DNA of 64,000 bases from Ischnura elegans (GCF_921293095.1 NC_060246.1:10682001-10746000), one strand, 5' to 3'; shown: positions 48,601-63,600, counted from the first letter of the stretch. The notes: generated by a model from the letters alone, not told the origin. Numbers and translations are program-made.

Positions 48601-51600
48601 ACTCAAAGTCCGCGATTGGTCAGAACAAACCCTTCTGCCACATTAACTGCGCACAGAAACTGATACCGTGGCCAACTGAATAAAACATTTCATCCGTGAG
48701 CAAAGTACCGTTTCATGAAAATTCAGAAAAGGCTGGCAAATAGTTTTTGTTAAAAGTTAATGGGGTGACAATTTTTTGCTTTGACAGGAGTAATATGTAG
48801 AGCAACCCATAGTCGGATTGTTTATAATTTGTAAATATTCCTATCACTTCATTTATTTGTAATTACATATTACTATTTATTTTTATTATTTTATTTTGAC
48901 AACTTCCGATGTCACTGGTACACATGTGATCTCTAGGAACAATAAAAATTATTATTATTATTCATCTAGTGTGGGTCATTATGAAGGCGTAAGTAAATAA
49001 CAACAATGAAACCAAGTGTATCTATCACCGCCTTTTTCACAATGGAGTTTAAAGAAATATTACAAGCCATGGACTCACGGGAACAGTTGAAAAGGGAATG
49101 GTGTAAAAAGAATCAGGAAAAGTAAGAAATCACCAATGAATCCTTGTTGCCTTAAAGAGAGAGCAAGAAAAGCAGTTGAGACAAGAACTCAGGCAGTATC
49201 CAATCCCAAAGCTGATGAGAAAAAATTACTATTCCTGGTTAAAAAGAGCAGCTTCTGAGATGATTGAACGTAATTATTGGAATGCTATTGTGTGAAGCTT
49301 TGATGGAGTTAAAGCAGAAAACCTTACCGAGTGGCAATCAAGATACAAGAGAAAAGCACTCGCCTTTAATCAAAATATGTATGCCAGTGATGCTTCCTTC
49401 AAATACATAGGAGACGGTGAAAGTACAAAAGATGTATAGAAAAACCTTTAGGTAATTCACAATTACTTTATCCCTAAACAGTGGTTAAGGAAAATAATAT
49501 GTAGAGGTATTTAATGCAACAGAGTTGAATGATCTGCCTACACACCAATACACAGCAAAAATTCAAGGGCTAAATTGCATTATCTGGAGTAAAGGATCAG
49601 GATTAGAATTGAGTGATGGATAATTTGCTGGTGTATTTCCAGTTGGACTTCCTAAAGAGTAGCATTAAGTTCTTCATATCCAACGTGGAGTGGGAGATGG
49701 GAAGAACACTTAACAACTGAGAAAGTCAAAGAATGGTATGGAGAAGAATGAACCAATCAGTGGTGCTTTCATGTCTAGTACGAGCTCTGACACTTCAAGA
49801 GGTTGTGGCGGAGGCAACATCACTCGGGATCAAAGAAGGGCCCTCAAATATTCCAGAGGTCACCCTCTTGAGTGGATTGAATCTAGCCAAGGATCATCTA
49901 GTAAAGACTTTGTGAAAGAAGACAACACAAAGTGCTACAAGTGTAATGGTATGGAGCATATTGTATAAAAACTGAAGAGATGGAGCAATTAGTATTCAAT
50001 GTAATCAATGTACTAGTAGTGAGAATTATGTAAGAGATTGGTAAGAAGGAGTAACAGTAAGAACACAAGGAAAGGACCAAGGGGAGTAACAGCAATAAAA
50101 ATAACAAAATGAAGATGAATTGAGCCTAAGTGATTAATATTCTTCTTCAGGCAAGCATGAATGGTAAATGGACTTGACTTGAATAGTATGTAGAGCAACG
50201 CCGTGTTGAGGGGTCCATCATTGTTTATCAAGTGTGTTTTGCTATGGAGGAATATGCAAATAAAATTAATGAAAGCTAGTGAATCAATCCTATGGCAAAC
50301 AATGAAGTCCAACAGTTTTCACTGAAAAGTGTGAAGAATATTGAGTGAAAATAAATGGGATCTTTTAATCCTGTCTACCATTTTAGTGTTTAAGGCCCAC
50401 TGTAAGCAATCCACACAGAAATCCATTTATACACATCAATTAATACTTATCTTATACAAGGTCAATGGCTGAAAATAATTTAAAGTTTGAACACAACTGT
50501 CAGTTCCGTACAGTAAACTAGATAACAAACATACAAGCAAAATTTTAAGGGGTTGAGAATCACTATCATGGCAATAGTAAGTTTTAAAGCCAGCATGAAA
50601 AATCCACAGTAATTTAAGACAGTAACAGAGAGAAGCTGAGAAGGGTGCATTAAGCAGCAGTACAACAGCGAGCAATCAGTAGAATATAATATTACATAAA
50701 ATACTAACATTTTCTAAAGGAGGATGAATGGAACATTTATTTTTGGCAGTGAAAGGGCTAATACAATCCAGTTTTACTTTTCTACTAATTTAACAGTAAC
50801 ACCCAAAACATCACATTCAAAACACAGAATGAATCATAATATTTTTAAAGCAATAAAGTTTAGAATTAGGTTGGGAAATTCATGCTTTAAGACAAAGCAT
50901 ATGGCTTCAGAAAGATACGAAAATGGTTTCCAATGGAGTAGTGGTACATATACTATTCGAAAGCCGAGCAAACAACTGGGGATTCTGAATACACCTTTCT
51001 TAAGTTTAGAGCTTGGTAATTTGAAGTTACGCACAGAAAATTTTTGAAGTCCAAATTACACAAAGCATGATGCCTCTTTTCATCCATAATGAATAAATAA
51101 TACTGCCCATTACTTTAAGATATTGGGAGGTGAGATTATTGTCAATGCTTCATGCCTTGTTGTCATAAATTTTAAGCCAGCTGATGAAATTTCTATAGAT
51201 ACAAGGATGTTGTTGTTCGTGTGAAAAGCTATCATACCATAAAACAACACTGCATTTTCGATACATGTAACAGTCACTAAAAATTGTAATTTTAGTTATA
51301 GTTGAAAATTAGTCACTGACATCAAATTTTCAAGCATATAAAATTTGAATGCTTTTAATGAGAACATTTCCGACAAATACGTACTTACACATGCATAATT
51401 ATTAATGATGGGCTGAATACCCTTCCCTTCAATTTTAAATATTGATCCTTGGAGTCTAACATTATCTAGAAAGGCATAAAAGAGTATTTTCTCACTTTTG
51501 GGAAACTGCATAAAAAATTCTTTGCCAGCCAAAAATTAAATTCAAACCTTTTGTCCAATGAAGATATCATTAATTTTTTATCAACTATAAAAATCTATGA

Positions 51601-54600
51601 AATTCCAAATGAATCATTTTTGATCATATTTTTTATTTGGTAACAAATTAGTAACAGTTCTCTTTAGAATTCTCAAAGAATTTTTTAATGTTACATTATT
51701 CAATTAAACCTTAAAAGATTAAAGGAATAGTATGCTAAAACAAATTTATACCCTGGAGGAAAGTACTTCATCAAAGGAAATTCCATGCAAGAAAACTTGG
51801 TAAAGGAACTGCTTTGTTCTGCAGTGTTCTAGTGTGAGTATTAGGGATGGGTCGAATAGTAGATTTCTCGAATTCGAATATCGAATTCGAATATTAAATC
51901 ATTGCTCGAATATTCGAATACCTCGAATTTCGAATACCTCGAATACTAAACGATGAATGTGAAAATGTTTGACTAGGTCGCCTATGCAGCAGGAAACCCA
52001 AGATTTTGGCGAGTAATTGTGATTGCCTTTAAAGGATTCAAACAAGGAATTTAGCTGATTAATGGAATATTTTAATTTTATGTAAACAATAGGGTAGTTT
52101 CCTTCATTAAAGAAAACGAAAGGTATTGATTGTGATTCGTTACCCACCATTAGTGTATTCATAATAAACAAATTATTTCAATCCAGAAATACCGGTTTAG
52201 ACTAATGGCAATGTTCAATTTTACCTCATTTGAAAAAGGCCAGATTGGCGCCTATGCGATGCCACTCCACGTGGCATCACAGGGACCTAGTTTCTACACG
52301 AGAGGATCGGAGTTTTACATCGTCTGAGGTTACTAATGCATGCATGAGGCACAGAGCTCAGGGAAACATGTCTTTATAATCACACAGTCTGTTTGATAAG
52401 GTATTAATAATCCTTATTTAAGCCAAGCGCTACCAGCTAGCATGGTACTCGGCTACCTGCTAGCATCCTGCGTCGTAATAGCGCTCAGAGCCTCGCCCCA
52501 AGGTCACCTCACTTGCGGCAGCGGGAACCAGAACGACGTCACGCGGAGTTTTTCCCGGCATTCATACTTACCCGTCGCGTTTTCGCGCGCTTGAAAATTT
52601 TCACTTTTAATTTAATCGCGAAAAATAGATATCGTCTTATAAAACTCTAAAAGCGTTAAATACGTACTTCAGGAGTATTAATATTTCGATTTAGGCAATA
52701 AAAAATAATAGGAAACCACCCTATTTGAGCATTACGCCTCCGTTGTATTTCTTCTTCTTCCCGGTATTTATTTTCCTGCGCAAAATGCTTAAATAAAGTC
52801 AGAAATATGTCGTGTTTGGTCTTATTCTTTTTTAAATTACGCGCACATTACTATTATTTCAATCCAATAAAGGTGTAATAACAATTGCCGAAAGTCATTG
52901 TTAGACACCTTTCGGGCTAGTAGATGACTCATGCAGCAGTTGACCTCGAGAAAGGGGGAAATTCGAAGCAGGTAGGTAGAAAAAGGTCAGTGGGTGAGAA
53001 AAGGGGGTGGGTGCGAGACACGTTTTTATTTTTCTCGCGTAACTTGATATTTTTTGAAGCTAAGGTTTTTGTAATACAATCCCTGCGCGAGCTGGGATCT
53101 TTTGTTTGATTTCGGAGAAGAGGAAATCGTCAAGAGTGGGTGAGGCGAATGCTGAATGGAGGGGGATAGCAGATCGTGGGAAATGCGCCAATATCACTAT
53201 CCCACGGCACTGAGTTCCTCCCTCTAGTAGTTTCATCTCCTGGGGAAGATTCAAAATAAGTGCCTGTCATTATTAGCCTCAAAGGACACACGGCAAACAC
53301 CTCCTCTCATTTTATCAAAAGATGGATGCGGGAAAATGGTCAGTGGGGAGAAAGAGGGAAGGGTGAAACACGATTCTATTATTTTCCGGTAACTTGATAT
53401 TTTTTTCAAAGCTGAGGTCTTCGTAATACGATCCCTGCACGAGCCGGGACCTTTTTTTGTTTTCGGGGAAGAGGAAACCGTCTGAGGGGGTGGGGCGAAC
53501 GCTGAATGGATGGGGATAGCGGATCGTGGGAAATGCGCCAATGTTGCTATCCCACGGAACGGAGGTTCTCCTGATGGGGGACACCTGGGATTTTCAGATT
53601 TTTTTCATCCGATCAATTTCGGTTCCCCACGTCGAACTCTTTTCACCGCTCGAACCCGTGAATTTGATGTATTTCGTCAGCTTGCCTAAAACGGCGCTGC
53701 ATGCACTAGACGACTAGAGTTCTCATTTTTCCGAGTCAACTACCAACGACGTGCGAGCGACAGTGTATGACGCGAAATTCTAAGTATTCGAGGTATTCGA
53801 GACGGTACCTTTGGCATAACTATTCGAGATCTCGAATATCGAATACTTTCTATTATTCGAGGTATTCGAGTATTCGCGGATACTATTCGCACATCTCTAG
53901 TGAGTATCTAACCCAGAGAAGGTTATTAAAGGACGCTAGTGTGCTAATCATCCCTGTACTGAGAGGAAAGAGGATGATTACATTTTAAAGGAATATGAAA
54001 ACAATGCCATCGGCATCATCACATTTGCACTACTGTGAAGATCATTTTAATTAGGGAGCAGTATTTTAACAACTTAGTTAAGCTGTGTACATGGCAACGT
54101 CATGATGCAAAGAACCTATGTCTGGGCATCCACGTATCCATATTAACTATGAGAATACAATGTAAATTAAAGAGTTAAAATCGTAATTATTTAGGCTATG
54201 AAGGATCTGGATATTTTCATGGAGACTTTAAAAAAATAATATTCCACCCACTGCAATAAATTTCGTGGTAAGACCTCACGCATGCAACTAATCCATTGAA
54301 TATTGAGTATAGAAACAGCTCTTTCCTGCCAATAACTCTTGAAGATTCAAAAATTTTACACCCTTTACATCCAATGGCATCCATTGATAAAGAAGTTGAG
54401 AGGCTTGACAATTCACTTTGTTGTAACTGCACCTAGTTATATATTGGGTCAGTTTTTTTTAGCTCCATTATGAAGCCCACGACCATAACGCCATGGATAT
54501 AATTCTATAACTTGCCTGGCTGTAAAGCCTTTTTAATATGTGCCACCAAGCCCTCTCTGGAGACTTTTTAAAATAATATACCACCCACTGCAATGAATTT

Positions 54601-57600
54601 CATGTTAAGACCTCACGTATGCAATTAATCCATTGAATATTGAATGGTGAGTACAGAATCAGCTCTTACTCTCCAGCCTCCAGTGAGATTCCAATACTTA
54701 TGTGAATACTTACGTGCAAACACTCACGCCAAAACCATGAGATTTAAATGCTATCAATATCACGGAGGTCATTTCAAGATATCATTGTCTAGTCAAATGA
54801 ATTTCTTCACACTGAATCTCCAGCTTCAGTAAGATATTTTTTTCGAGCAGAAAAATTCTTCGTCCGATAAGCGTAACACTAAGAAGAACAAAAGTCTTGG
54901 TCACAAAATAATTAATTCAGTCAGATATGGTTTACAGTGACTTTCACTATTGGTTTCATCCACTATTTAAAACATTCCCTAAAATTAAAAAAAATTAAAG
55001 TAAGGCATCTGAAGTTGATTTCAATATGCATATTGTCATCAAGATAACGTGAGGAAGGTTTTATCGTAAACACATAATCCTTTCTAGTTAGAGAATAACC
55101 TAAAACATTCCCTATTTCAATAGGGATAATGTGTCGGGCATTTGCCATTTCCTCTATGTGCAAGTGATAGTACCTACTTTCTTGCAAGCTAGGAAGCGCA
55201 CACCTCAAGACATGTTTGGAGTAAAGGAGGCTTGCAAAAGCAGAGATGAAGAGGGGTTTAAGGGTGGATATCCAGAGCACACACACACACGCACACTTAT
55301 AATATAAGAAGACATATACCAGAGGTAGTTTCTCCTCCGCAGGCACCTCATTGAAGTCAACAAGGCTTTGGACCTTTGCGTGAGTGTGAAAGCGATGTCA
55401 AAAAAAAATTAAAAATAATAGGAAGAAAGAAGAGAACAGCTTTGAGACACTGCCATGACAAAGACATACATATGAGCAATGTTCATCATGGGTGCCGAGG
55501 CCAATTAGGTTTAATCCAAATGCTACTTTATTCATTCAGAAAGGACGCTATGTTTATCATGGGTGCCAAGGCCAATTAGGTCTAATCAAAATGCTATTTC
55601 ATTAAGAGAGGACAAAAGGCAACACAGAAGACTTTAAATCTCAGGAAAAATCAATTTCAAGGAAGCCTTAGGCACCATCTTTACTGAGAAATAATGGCTT
55701 GACGAGTCAAATAAGTGCCCTTGACAAACAAATTATCTCCAATTAGTGTTAATTTTTAATCCTTGGAGTGAGAAATTTGTCAGGAACAAAATTGCAAATG
55801 CAATAATGAAAGTATCTCTTCAATGGGCTCATAATAGCTGTTTCCACTTAATAAATATTATCAACTAAACTGGAAGGAACTTACAACACCCAGGCTCTCT
55901 TTTTTGTTCAGCCGCAGTTCACGGAGCATCTGGTTCCTTTGTTCCATCATTAGAGTTCGTTCATACGTATACGCAGAAATATCACTGTCCATCTAAAAGT
56001 CAACAATGATAATACTGAATTAAGAACAGGTGTAATGAAGACTTGAAAAAAAAAATATATATCTAATAAATCTAGTTATAACTCACACTAAAATTGCCAC
56101 TAAGTTCTAGAAATACACAATTCACAATGTACATATGAATATTATTATGTAACGTCCAGCTCTGGCATTTCCTTCAATTCACTTTACTTTAGGAGGTCTA
56201 CAGTAAACTTTTCTCATAAAAATTCCCATCAACTCCTATTGCTTCCTTCCTGATCTCCTTTTCCCTCAACATTCTCCCCCATAGCTATTTCGTCAAAACA
56301 TAAACTATCCTTCAACAATTCAACTAAAAATAAAAAAAAATCAAGTGTCCAAAAATTACAGAAAACATCAAAACATTTGACATTATTTTAAAGAAATTAC
56401 TAAACATTACAATTAGAGATGTGTCGAATAGGAGATTTCTCGAAATCGAATATTGAATTCGAATATTAAATCATTCCTTGAATATTCGAGTACCTCGAAT
56501 TTCAAATACTAGAATTGCACATAGCATATTCAATGTACGTTTTTTCTTCTATTTCACTTGATCAATTTATAAATGAATAGGTATATACCAAATGCATTTA
56601 AAAAATAAACTTTTTTATTTTGAATAAATTCCCCGCGTTGATTGTTGTTGCTTTACATAAGCTATTTTTGGTTGCACTTTTCCTAAGGTATCTTGTTTTT
56701 GTTGGGTGACTTTGTTTAGACAGACTTGTCATATCCAAAGCCAACTGATTTTTTATCATCTAAACTTTATTTGAATCTTGGAAAACCATTGATTTTGAAT
56801 TGTACATCAAGAATTGTGGCAAAAAAGAATAATTGTTCTTTTTCCAGAAATTCATACCAACTTTTACTGGAAAACAGCAAATCATGGATGAAACCTTGAA
56901 TACGACTATGCGAAAACTTCTTAGTTTCTAGGAAATTAATAATGCTATTCACAAGGGAGATAACTGACTGGACTTCTACTAGCAACAAATGTAGCTACTT
57001 CCAAAACATCCAGAACATCAATCAATTGCTTGATAGCATCGCACTGTGGAGGGTTATGTCTACATTAAACTCAGGTTAGAGGCAGCTAATGTTATGGCTT
57101 ACTTCTGTTCCGGAAGACGCCTCCTCATTTAAAAAAGGGAGCTCCATCTTGTGGGTTCATTCTGAATGAGCATAAAATGAGAAGTGGTGGAAATAATTTT
57201 TTGAATGTTGGAGTACTGATGCATTCAGCCACGGGCCTGCACATATGTCATTTTTTTAACTATTATATTAATGAAAATTTCGATCCTTCATCGACTTTGA
57301 TGCATCATTTCAGAGCCGTCCTTCGGCACTAAGAAACAAAACTGATGTCTGGGGAAGCCTGCATCCTTGCAGACTTAGAATTTGTGATTACCTTTCCTAT
57401 GAGTAAAATGGTTTGGGAGCAGTAGCTAAATGCATAATGGAAGGTACCCCAAAACTCAATATTTTTTCCCACCATTTTTAATTTTTTTGAGGGGGGAAAC
57501 TGGGGATTTTCGTATTATTTCCCCCAGTCATTTTTGGTTCCCCATGTCAAACAATATCTTTTCGCCACTCTAATCAGCAAATTTGATGTATTTCGTCAAC

Positions 57601-60600
57601 TTACCTAAAACGGCACTGCATGCACTAAATGACAAGGTATTCGAGACTGTACTTTGAGCATAATTATTCGAGATCTCAAATATCAAATACTTTCAAGTAT
57701 TTAAGTATTCGCGGATGCTATTCGCACATCTCTAATTAAAATCCTCCCCTAAACTTCACAGAATGCACACAAATCTAATGGATAAACGTGGAAGAATACC
57801 CGGAAAAATCACTAAATATCATTAAGTTCATTTTCATCGAACTTCTTGCTCACGTATGAAATTGGGTGCTCATGGTCATGGTCACCTCCTTGACTGTGAG
57901 TCATGCCAATCCTAAGATTAGACACATAATTCTGCAGTACCAAAACTCTTGAAGAGTTTGGTGCATGAAGCACAGGTTCTGCCACAAGCATATCTTACAA
58001 TGCAATAAATATGTACTAGATAGCATTCTGTAGTCCACTCGATCTTGCCTTTCTTGGATTTTCCCTTTTTTGCATATGTTAAGAATGCTGCTATTTAAGA
58101 GAAATTAGGGACAAATCATCCATAGTAACCAGGCTAAGAAACTTCTTATTTCTGTTTTCCACTTCAATGCTGGGTAGTGCTTCACCGCCTAAATTTTGGT
58201 CTCTGCTGGTCACGGTTTTCCTTACCCCAGTCTGTGGCCTAGGTACTTAACATTATGCTGAACGAGTCTACATTTTCCAGATTTTAGTGCTAACTTAAAT
58301 CAGACTCATAACTGTTTCAAGTTTCAAATATGCTTCCCAACATTCTGAATGCACTGCTTAGTCATTGATGTTAATGCAGTGGAGAATTTCAGATGTGGAT
58401 GGAACGACTTTTAATCGAGCCTTCTTCCTTTCCCTTCTCTTTCCAGCCTTCTGACATGCCTCACATGAAAGGAAGGCAGCAAAGAGAGGCAAAAAGAAGT
58501 CACTGAAAATGTTTTTTCGAAGGAGCAGGTTTAGAACTCTTGTCCATATCGAAATCTCTTCATCGGGGAACCAAACTTCGACTTTGCAAACTGTATCTTT
58601 TTATTTTGTTGATCTTCCATGTGATAGTCCCATAGTTTTTTGTCCCATGATTTCTCTAATGTGTGTGCCCAATGACCAGGGTCAATCATGGTTTTGGAAT
58701 TATGGGAGTGACTACACTTCGCAGTGCATTCAGACTCGTCGGAGCAGGTGGAGGAAAAGAAAGAATGTACGTTTGCTCAGTCTTTTCTGCAGAGGCTTTT
58801 TCCAGGAGGGATTTCCCAGATAGGCTATTCAGTGGCATTACCTTCTGTCTTCCCTGCCAGCCACCGAGTAGCATGCACTTGAAGAAGAGATTGAATTCAA
58901 GTTTTGTATGAACGTGGCCAGTCTGCTGTTTTTTCCCCTCAGAAGGATAGCATTCCCTGTTAATTTTTAGCCAAATTTGTTACATGCAATGTAACTTCAT
59001 TATAATAAATATGCCATTATTATTGGGGCTAAAAATGGAAATAAAGAAATTTCTTTCTTCATCTGTAAAAAAAAACTCATATGTATAATAATTTGTAATG
59101 AGGATCACCAAGCAACCATCTGCTCACCATTTCCACAACTTCCACTTCAGCTTCAATGCGCAGATGGTAGAGGAATGTACGCAAGTCCTTCTTCATTTGA
59201 ATTGAGTTATCTTCCATCTGTGCCACAGTGAATATTCGCATCTTACAATTCTTCCAAGTCCGGTGCTGGCGGAGGAGGAACGGCAAGAGCATGAGCAGCC
59301 CACCGTCATGCACTATCCACCACACATCAATGTTGCCCGTCACCTGGAAGAGTACACAATGGGAGAGTGAGTTTCTACTTCAACACAGAAGAGAATTATT
59401 TGAGATTTGACATTGTAAAATGATTCCTTTTACATATTAGACCACTTTCCTTTTATGTGAACATGGAGACAGGAAAAGTATTCATATCCCATGAAATTGT
59501 TCAAATTGGACAGAAAAACTTACATGAGCTAATGCATTAATTAGTATAATTCTGATTTTTAGGCAAGAGTCAAATCAGGCTTGAACTCAAAAAGTGGGAA
59601 ATAATAAGGGTCGAGACATTTAAGATCATGTGAGTTTATGAAAAGAGTACATAAGCAGTTCAACAAATGACAAAAGTCTCAAAAAAATATGTTCCAAGGA
59701 ATCAAGACAGTGCGCAATATGATGCCTCAGAAACCACAACCAATGATCATTGTTGAGTGAAATACCCTTTCAGTAGCTCAAATTACATTTTCACTAAGAA
59801 CTACATATATACATATTTCCAATCATGAGTGTCTCGCTCTCATATTGGTGGTAGATATAAGATAGTGGTAAAACAATGTTACAACAACATTACAATGTAA
59901 TGCCAATCATATCAGAAAGATTGAAATATAGCAAAATACCCTACAGCATGGCAATATAGTAAAGTTGGTGTTCCCCAACAGGAGACTGATTTCTGATGCA
60001 TAGTTACTAAACTTGAGGGCTTGGCTATTTTCCACCCTTTTACAGGATTCTTCAAAAGGACTCAATAAAAATTAAAGTAACAAGGATATCAGATTATGAA
60101 ATGGCAAAATTCACATGCTGACAGTTATTATTACATGAACATGACAGCTAATCACAACAGGGTCTTATCTACGATATTCGAGAGGTGAAAGCTCTTGTTA
60201 GGTGACAGAAGTTTTGAAGATGGACTGTGAACGGGGAAATTAGGGAAACCCAGAGGCTAGATACAGAGGCATGAGTGTGAATAGGGGATGAGAGGCACCC
60301 CAAGCTCAATCTGCCCCTGTCAGCAATACTCGATACCAGAATCAGAAAATAATCAGATAAATCATATGGAGAATGTAGCATTCATTTTGCTCAAACTAAT
60401 TTGTTTTTAAGGCTACGAATTATTTCCTTAAATCCATGAAATCAACCGTACGCATCACATACCTTCTCATTTGACTCCGGGAATGAGTTGATACCTTTTG
60501 GCACAAGGAGCGCCATTCTTGCCGCAGCAACTGCACGGACAGTGTCTAAGAACACCCTCCACGTCCTCTCTCCATGGTGCTCTCCCTCGGCGGCATTGCG

Positions 60601-63600
60601 CCAAGCATGAGGCCAGCCCAGTATCACAGTGTTTGGCTTCATCCCTCCCAGGCCAGTCGTCTGCACCCTATGCGCAGCGAATGACACAAGCCATTGTCAA
60701 TAAAATTGAATCTCAATGGAGAGAGCCTCAGACGGAATGAAGCTATGCATAAAAATATTGCAGCGCACCATTAAATATCATACGTAAGCTCCACCTCCAC
60801 TCAACAAACACTTGTAACCTAGGGTTTCAGATTTTCATGATTTCTGTATTTCTCATAATTTTTATGATTTCTATCTTAATTTTTTCAAAATTTGCCAAAA
60901 AAGAGCTAGTCATATGATTCCTTCTATTTATTAATCACATTGTCATGTGGCTATAAATAATGGCTTATTTTAAAGCTCATAATTTAAAGCCCATACTTAT
61001 ATAGCCTTATGATGAACTAATAGAAATCTGCAAATTAAAGAAGCCACCAACAAAATAGCATTTCTTCATTCCGTGGAATCTGCTCACAGGTAAACCAACA
61101 CATCTGACCACCTCTTTCTCAACAATTGTGTTGCCAGGTTTTACAACATAACTTGAAAACTGTAAAATGGATTTGCTGCCCTGAAACATTTTCATGTCTC
61201 AATCAAACGTGTCCCGTGTTGCATATCTCCAAGGATGAAGCTGCTGTAATAGTGTCGTCTTTAATATGGCAATTGCCTATTGGGTAGTTTTATTGAGTCT
61301 AATAAATATCACCTTCAAAGGGCAGTTGGGATTGGGCTGAATATCGACTACAAAATCATATTTAGTCAGATGGGTATGGATAACTAATTGCATTACATTA
61401 TCAAATACACAGTTAAAAACATCTGATTACACAGCAAGGCTTAAAGGCAGGTATTAATCCACAATTTCCATTAATATTTATCAATTACATAGTACGCCAA
61501 TCTCTGATTCTCAGTATGTATAAAATTCACCAAATATTTATGGAAATCACACAGTACGAAAGAAAAAGAATTTTTTGCAGTGGTTCTACAAATAACTTAT
61601 TATAAAAAAACTGCTACTGCAATGAGTTGACTTTGGACTTGTGCCAAGAGAGGGTTGGAGTCCAGTAGCCGAGGAAATAGCCGGGCACAATTGCATTGGG
61701 TCCTCAAATGGAGGGACGAGAATACCTCGGCAACTCCTCCAAAAAAAGCACACAAGACAAAGTGCAGAAGACAATGTGCGTAAGCAATAATAGATTGTTT
61801 CATTTATGTAAATTATGAAAAATACAAGTAATAAAAGTAAAGATTGGATTATCCGTGTTTTCCGATTATTCCTGCTGCATCTCCCCATCGTTAATTAGCC
61901 CATTAGGATAAGCGCGAGTGTACTGTAATATATTACACTAATTTTAATTGCAGCAAACATAGGCATGAGAAAAATTTTTTATCATCATAATGGCATTTAG
62001 GTATTTAAGCAGTGTCATTTCGGACACGTAGACATGACAACTACACTAGTAAGGGTTGGTGTGCGCTAAAATGTTAATTTTTTGTATTACTTATACTGAT
62101 CAACTTCCAAATTAAAAATGTAAAACTTTTCTTGTGAGAGCACATGCCATTAAGGCTTGCGGCGAGCAGCAATGTGCATGCAGATGTAATAAATAAATTG
62201 TGCGGAGCAGATGTTATAAATAAGAAAACAAAAAAAATGTAAATTGCTATACCTCTCTAACACTTGTAATTCACATAACGCCAAAGTATACTTCAAGTAC
62301 CTACATACTAAAAGAGCCATTCCAAAATATTAGTTCAATTAACAAATAGGATGGAATAAAGGTTGATTATTTAAAATCAACAACTACACCAAATGTGTCT
62401 CTTGCTCGCCGCTTCCCAAAATCTTCCGCAGCCCACCAGGATAATAACAAGAGGATCACCTAAAAATGTAATTTCTTCGAAAAAAAGCCACTGGCATTGC
62501 CCACCGTTAATCTTTCCACATGTTTTTGAAGATGGTAGCAAGTGTAGTCTTCATATCTCCACGTTCGAAATGACACTGCTTAAATACCTAAATGCTGTTG
62601 TGATGAGAAAAATTTTTTCTCATGCCTATGCCTGCTGCAATTAAAATAAGTGAAATACTTATCGCCGCATGATCAAAATGAAGACTAATATACTGCTGTA
62701 AGGAAGCCTCAAACCCTGGCCTCCCAGGTGAGAGCCAAAGACACTCTCCACTACACCAACCCACTCATCTGATTGGTTCTGCGTTATTTTGGGATTATAT
62801 AACACTTGTAAAAAATAATGCTCAAAAATTAATTAATTACAGCCAAACTAAGGCCCATTCAACCACTATCAGTTCAGAGATGTGTTCGCCTTTCCGAATG
62901 GCATAAAAAATACAGCATTGAAAAAGGCATAGCAAAATATATGGTCTCCCCTTGTTAGTAAAGCTGCTGGATGGAAATAAGGCGATGAAAAGAATGCTGT
63001 GATGGAGAGAGTCAGAGGGCATTGGTGGACTGATTGGCTCTGTTAAAAGGATTAGTTTTATCCAAAAAGCCAAATCAAAGAATATCACTGAAGAAGGGGT
63101 GGGCATGTGATTCACACGAATTACCTTCAATTGACTATTGCAGAGCCTATGTCTGGGAGCGGCTCAAAGGTCACCCATCCATGAATTGACATAGCATTGA
63201 CAAAGTTCACTCAACAAATTTTCCCTTTCCATTCTCCTTCAATTTGGCATCTTCATTCAATTGTGGAAATACTAACCTTGGCAGTTTTCAGTTTTGGGAA
63301 CTTCGAAACAGCATTGATTATCCTACATCTTCTAGGGAGAATATTTTAAAGCCGCAATCATTCTACACTAGCAGACAAATTTTTTCCTGATATGCACATC
63401 CTGCTTTATTAACTGATCCTCCAACATGGGGAGAGTCTGCCCATTTTGGAAGATCAACGCATTGCAAATACCATTCGTCAACACTCACAGATGACAGATT
63501 CCATCGGGGATGCTTCGAGCAACCAGGACGTCCACAAAGCCTTTCACCCTCTCCTCCTCCATGGTTCGGCGCAGCATTTGGCGAGCAGCATGCCTCTCTG

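Noticed and set aside
60498-60740. Plus-strand 80-codon open frame
   Set aside because: Antisense shadow of the kcc exon 60463-60667.
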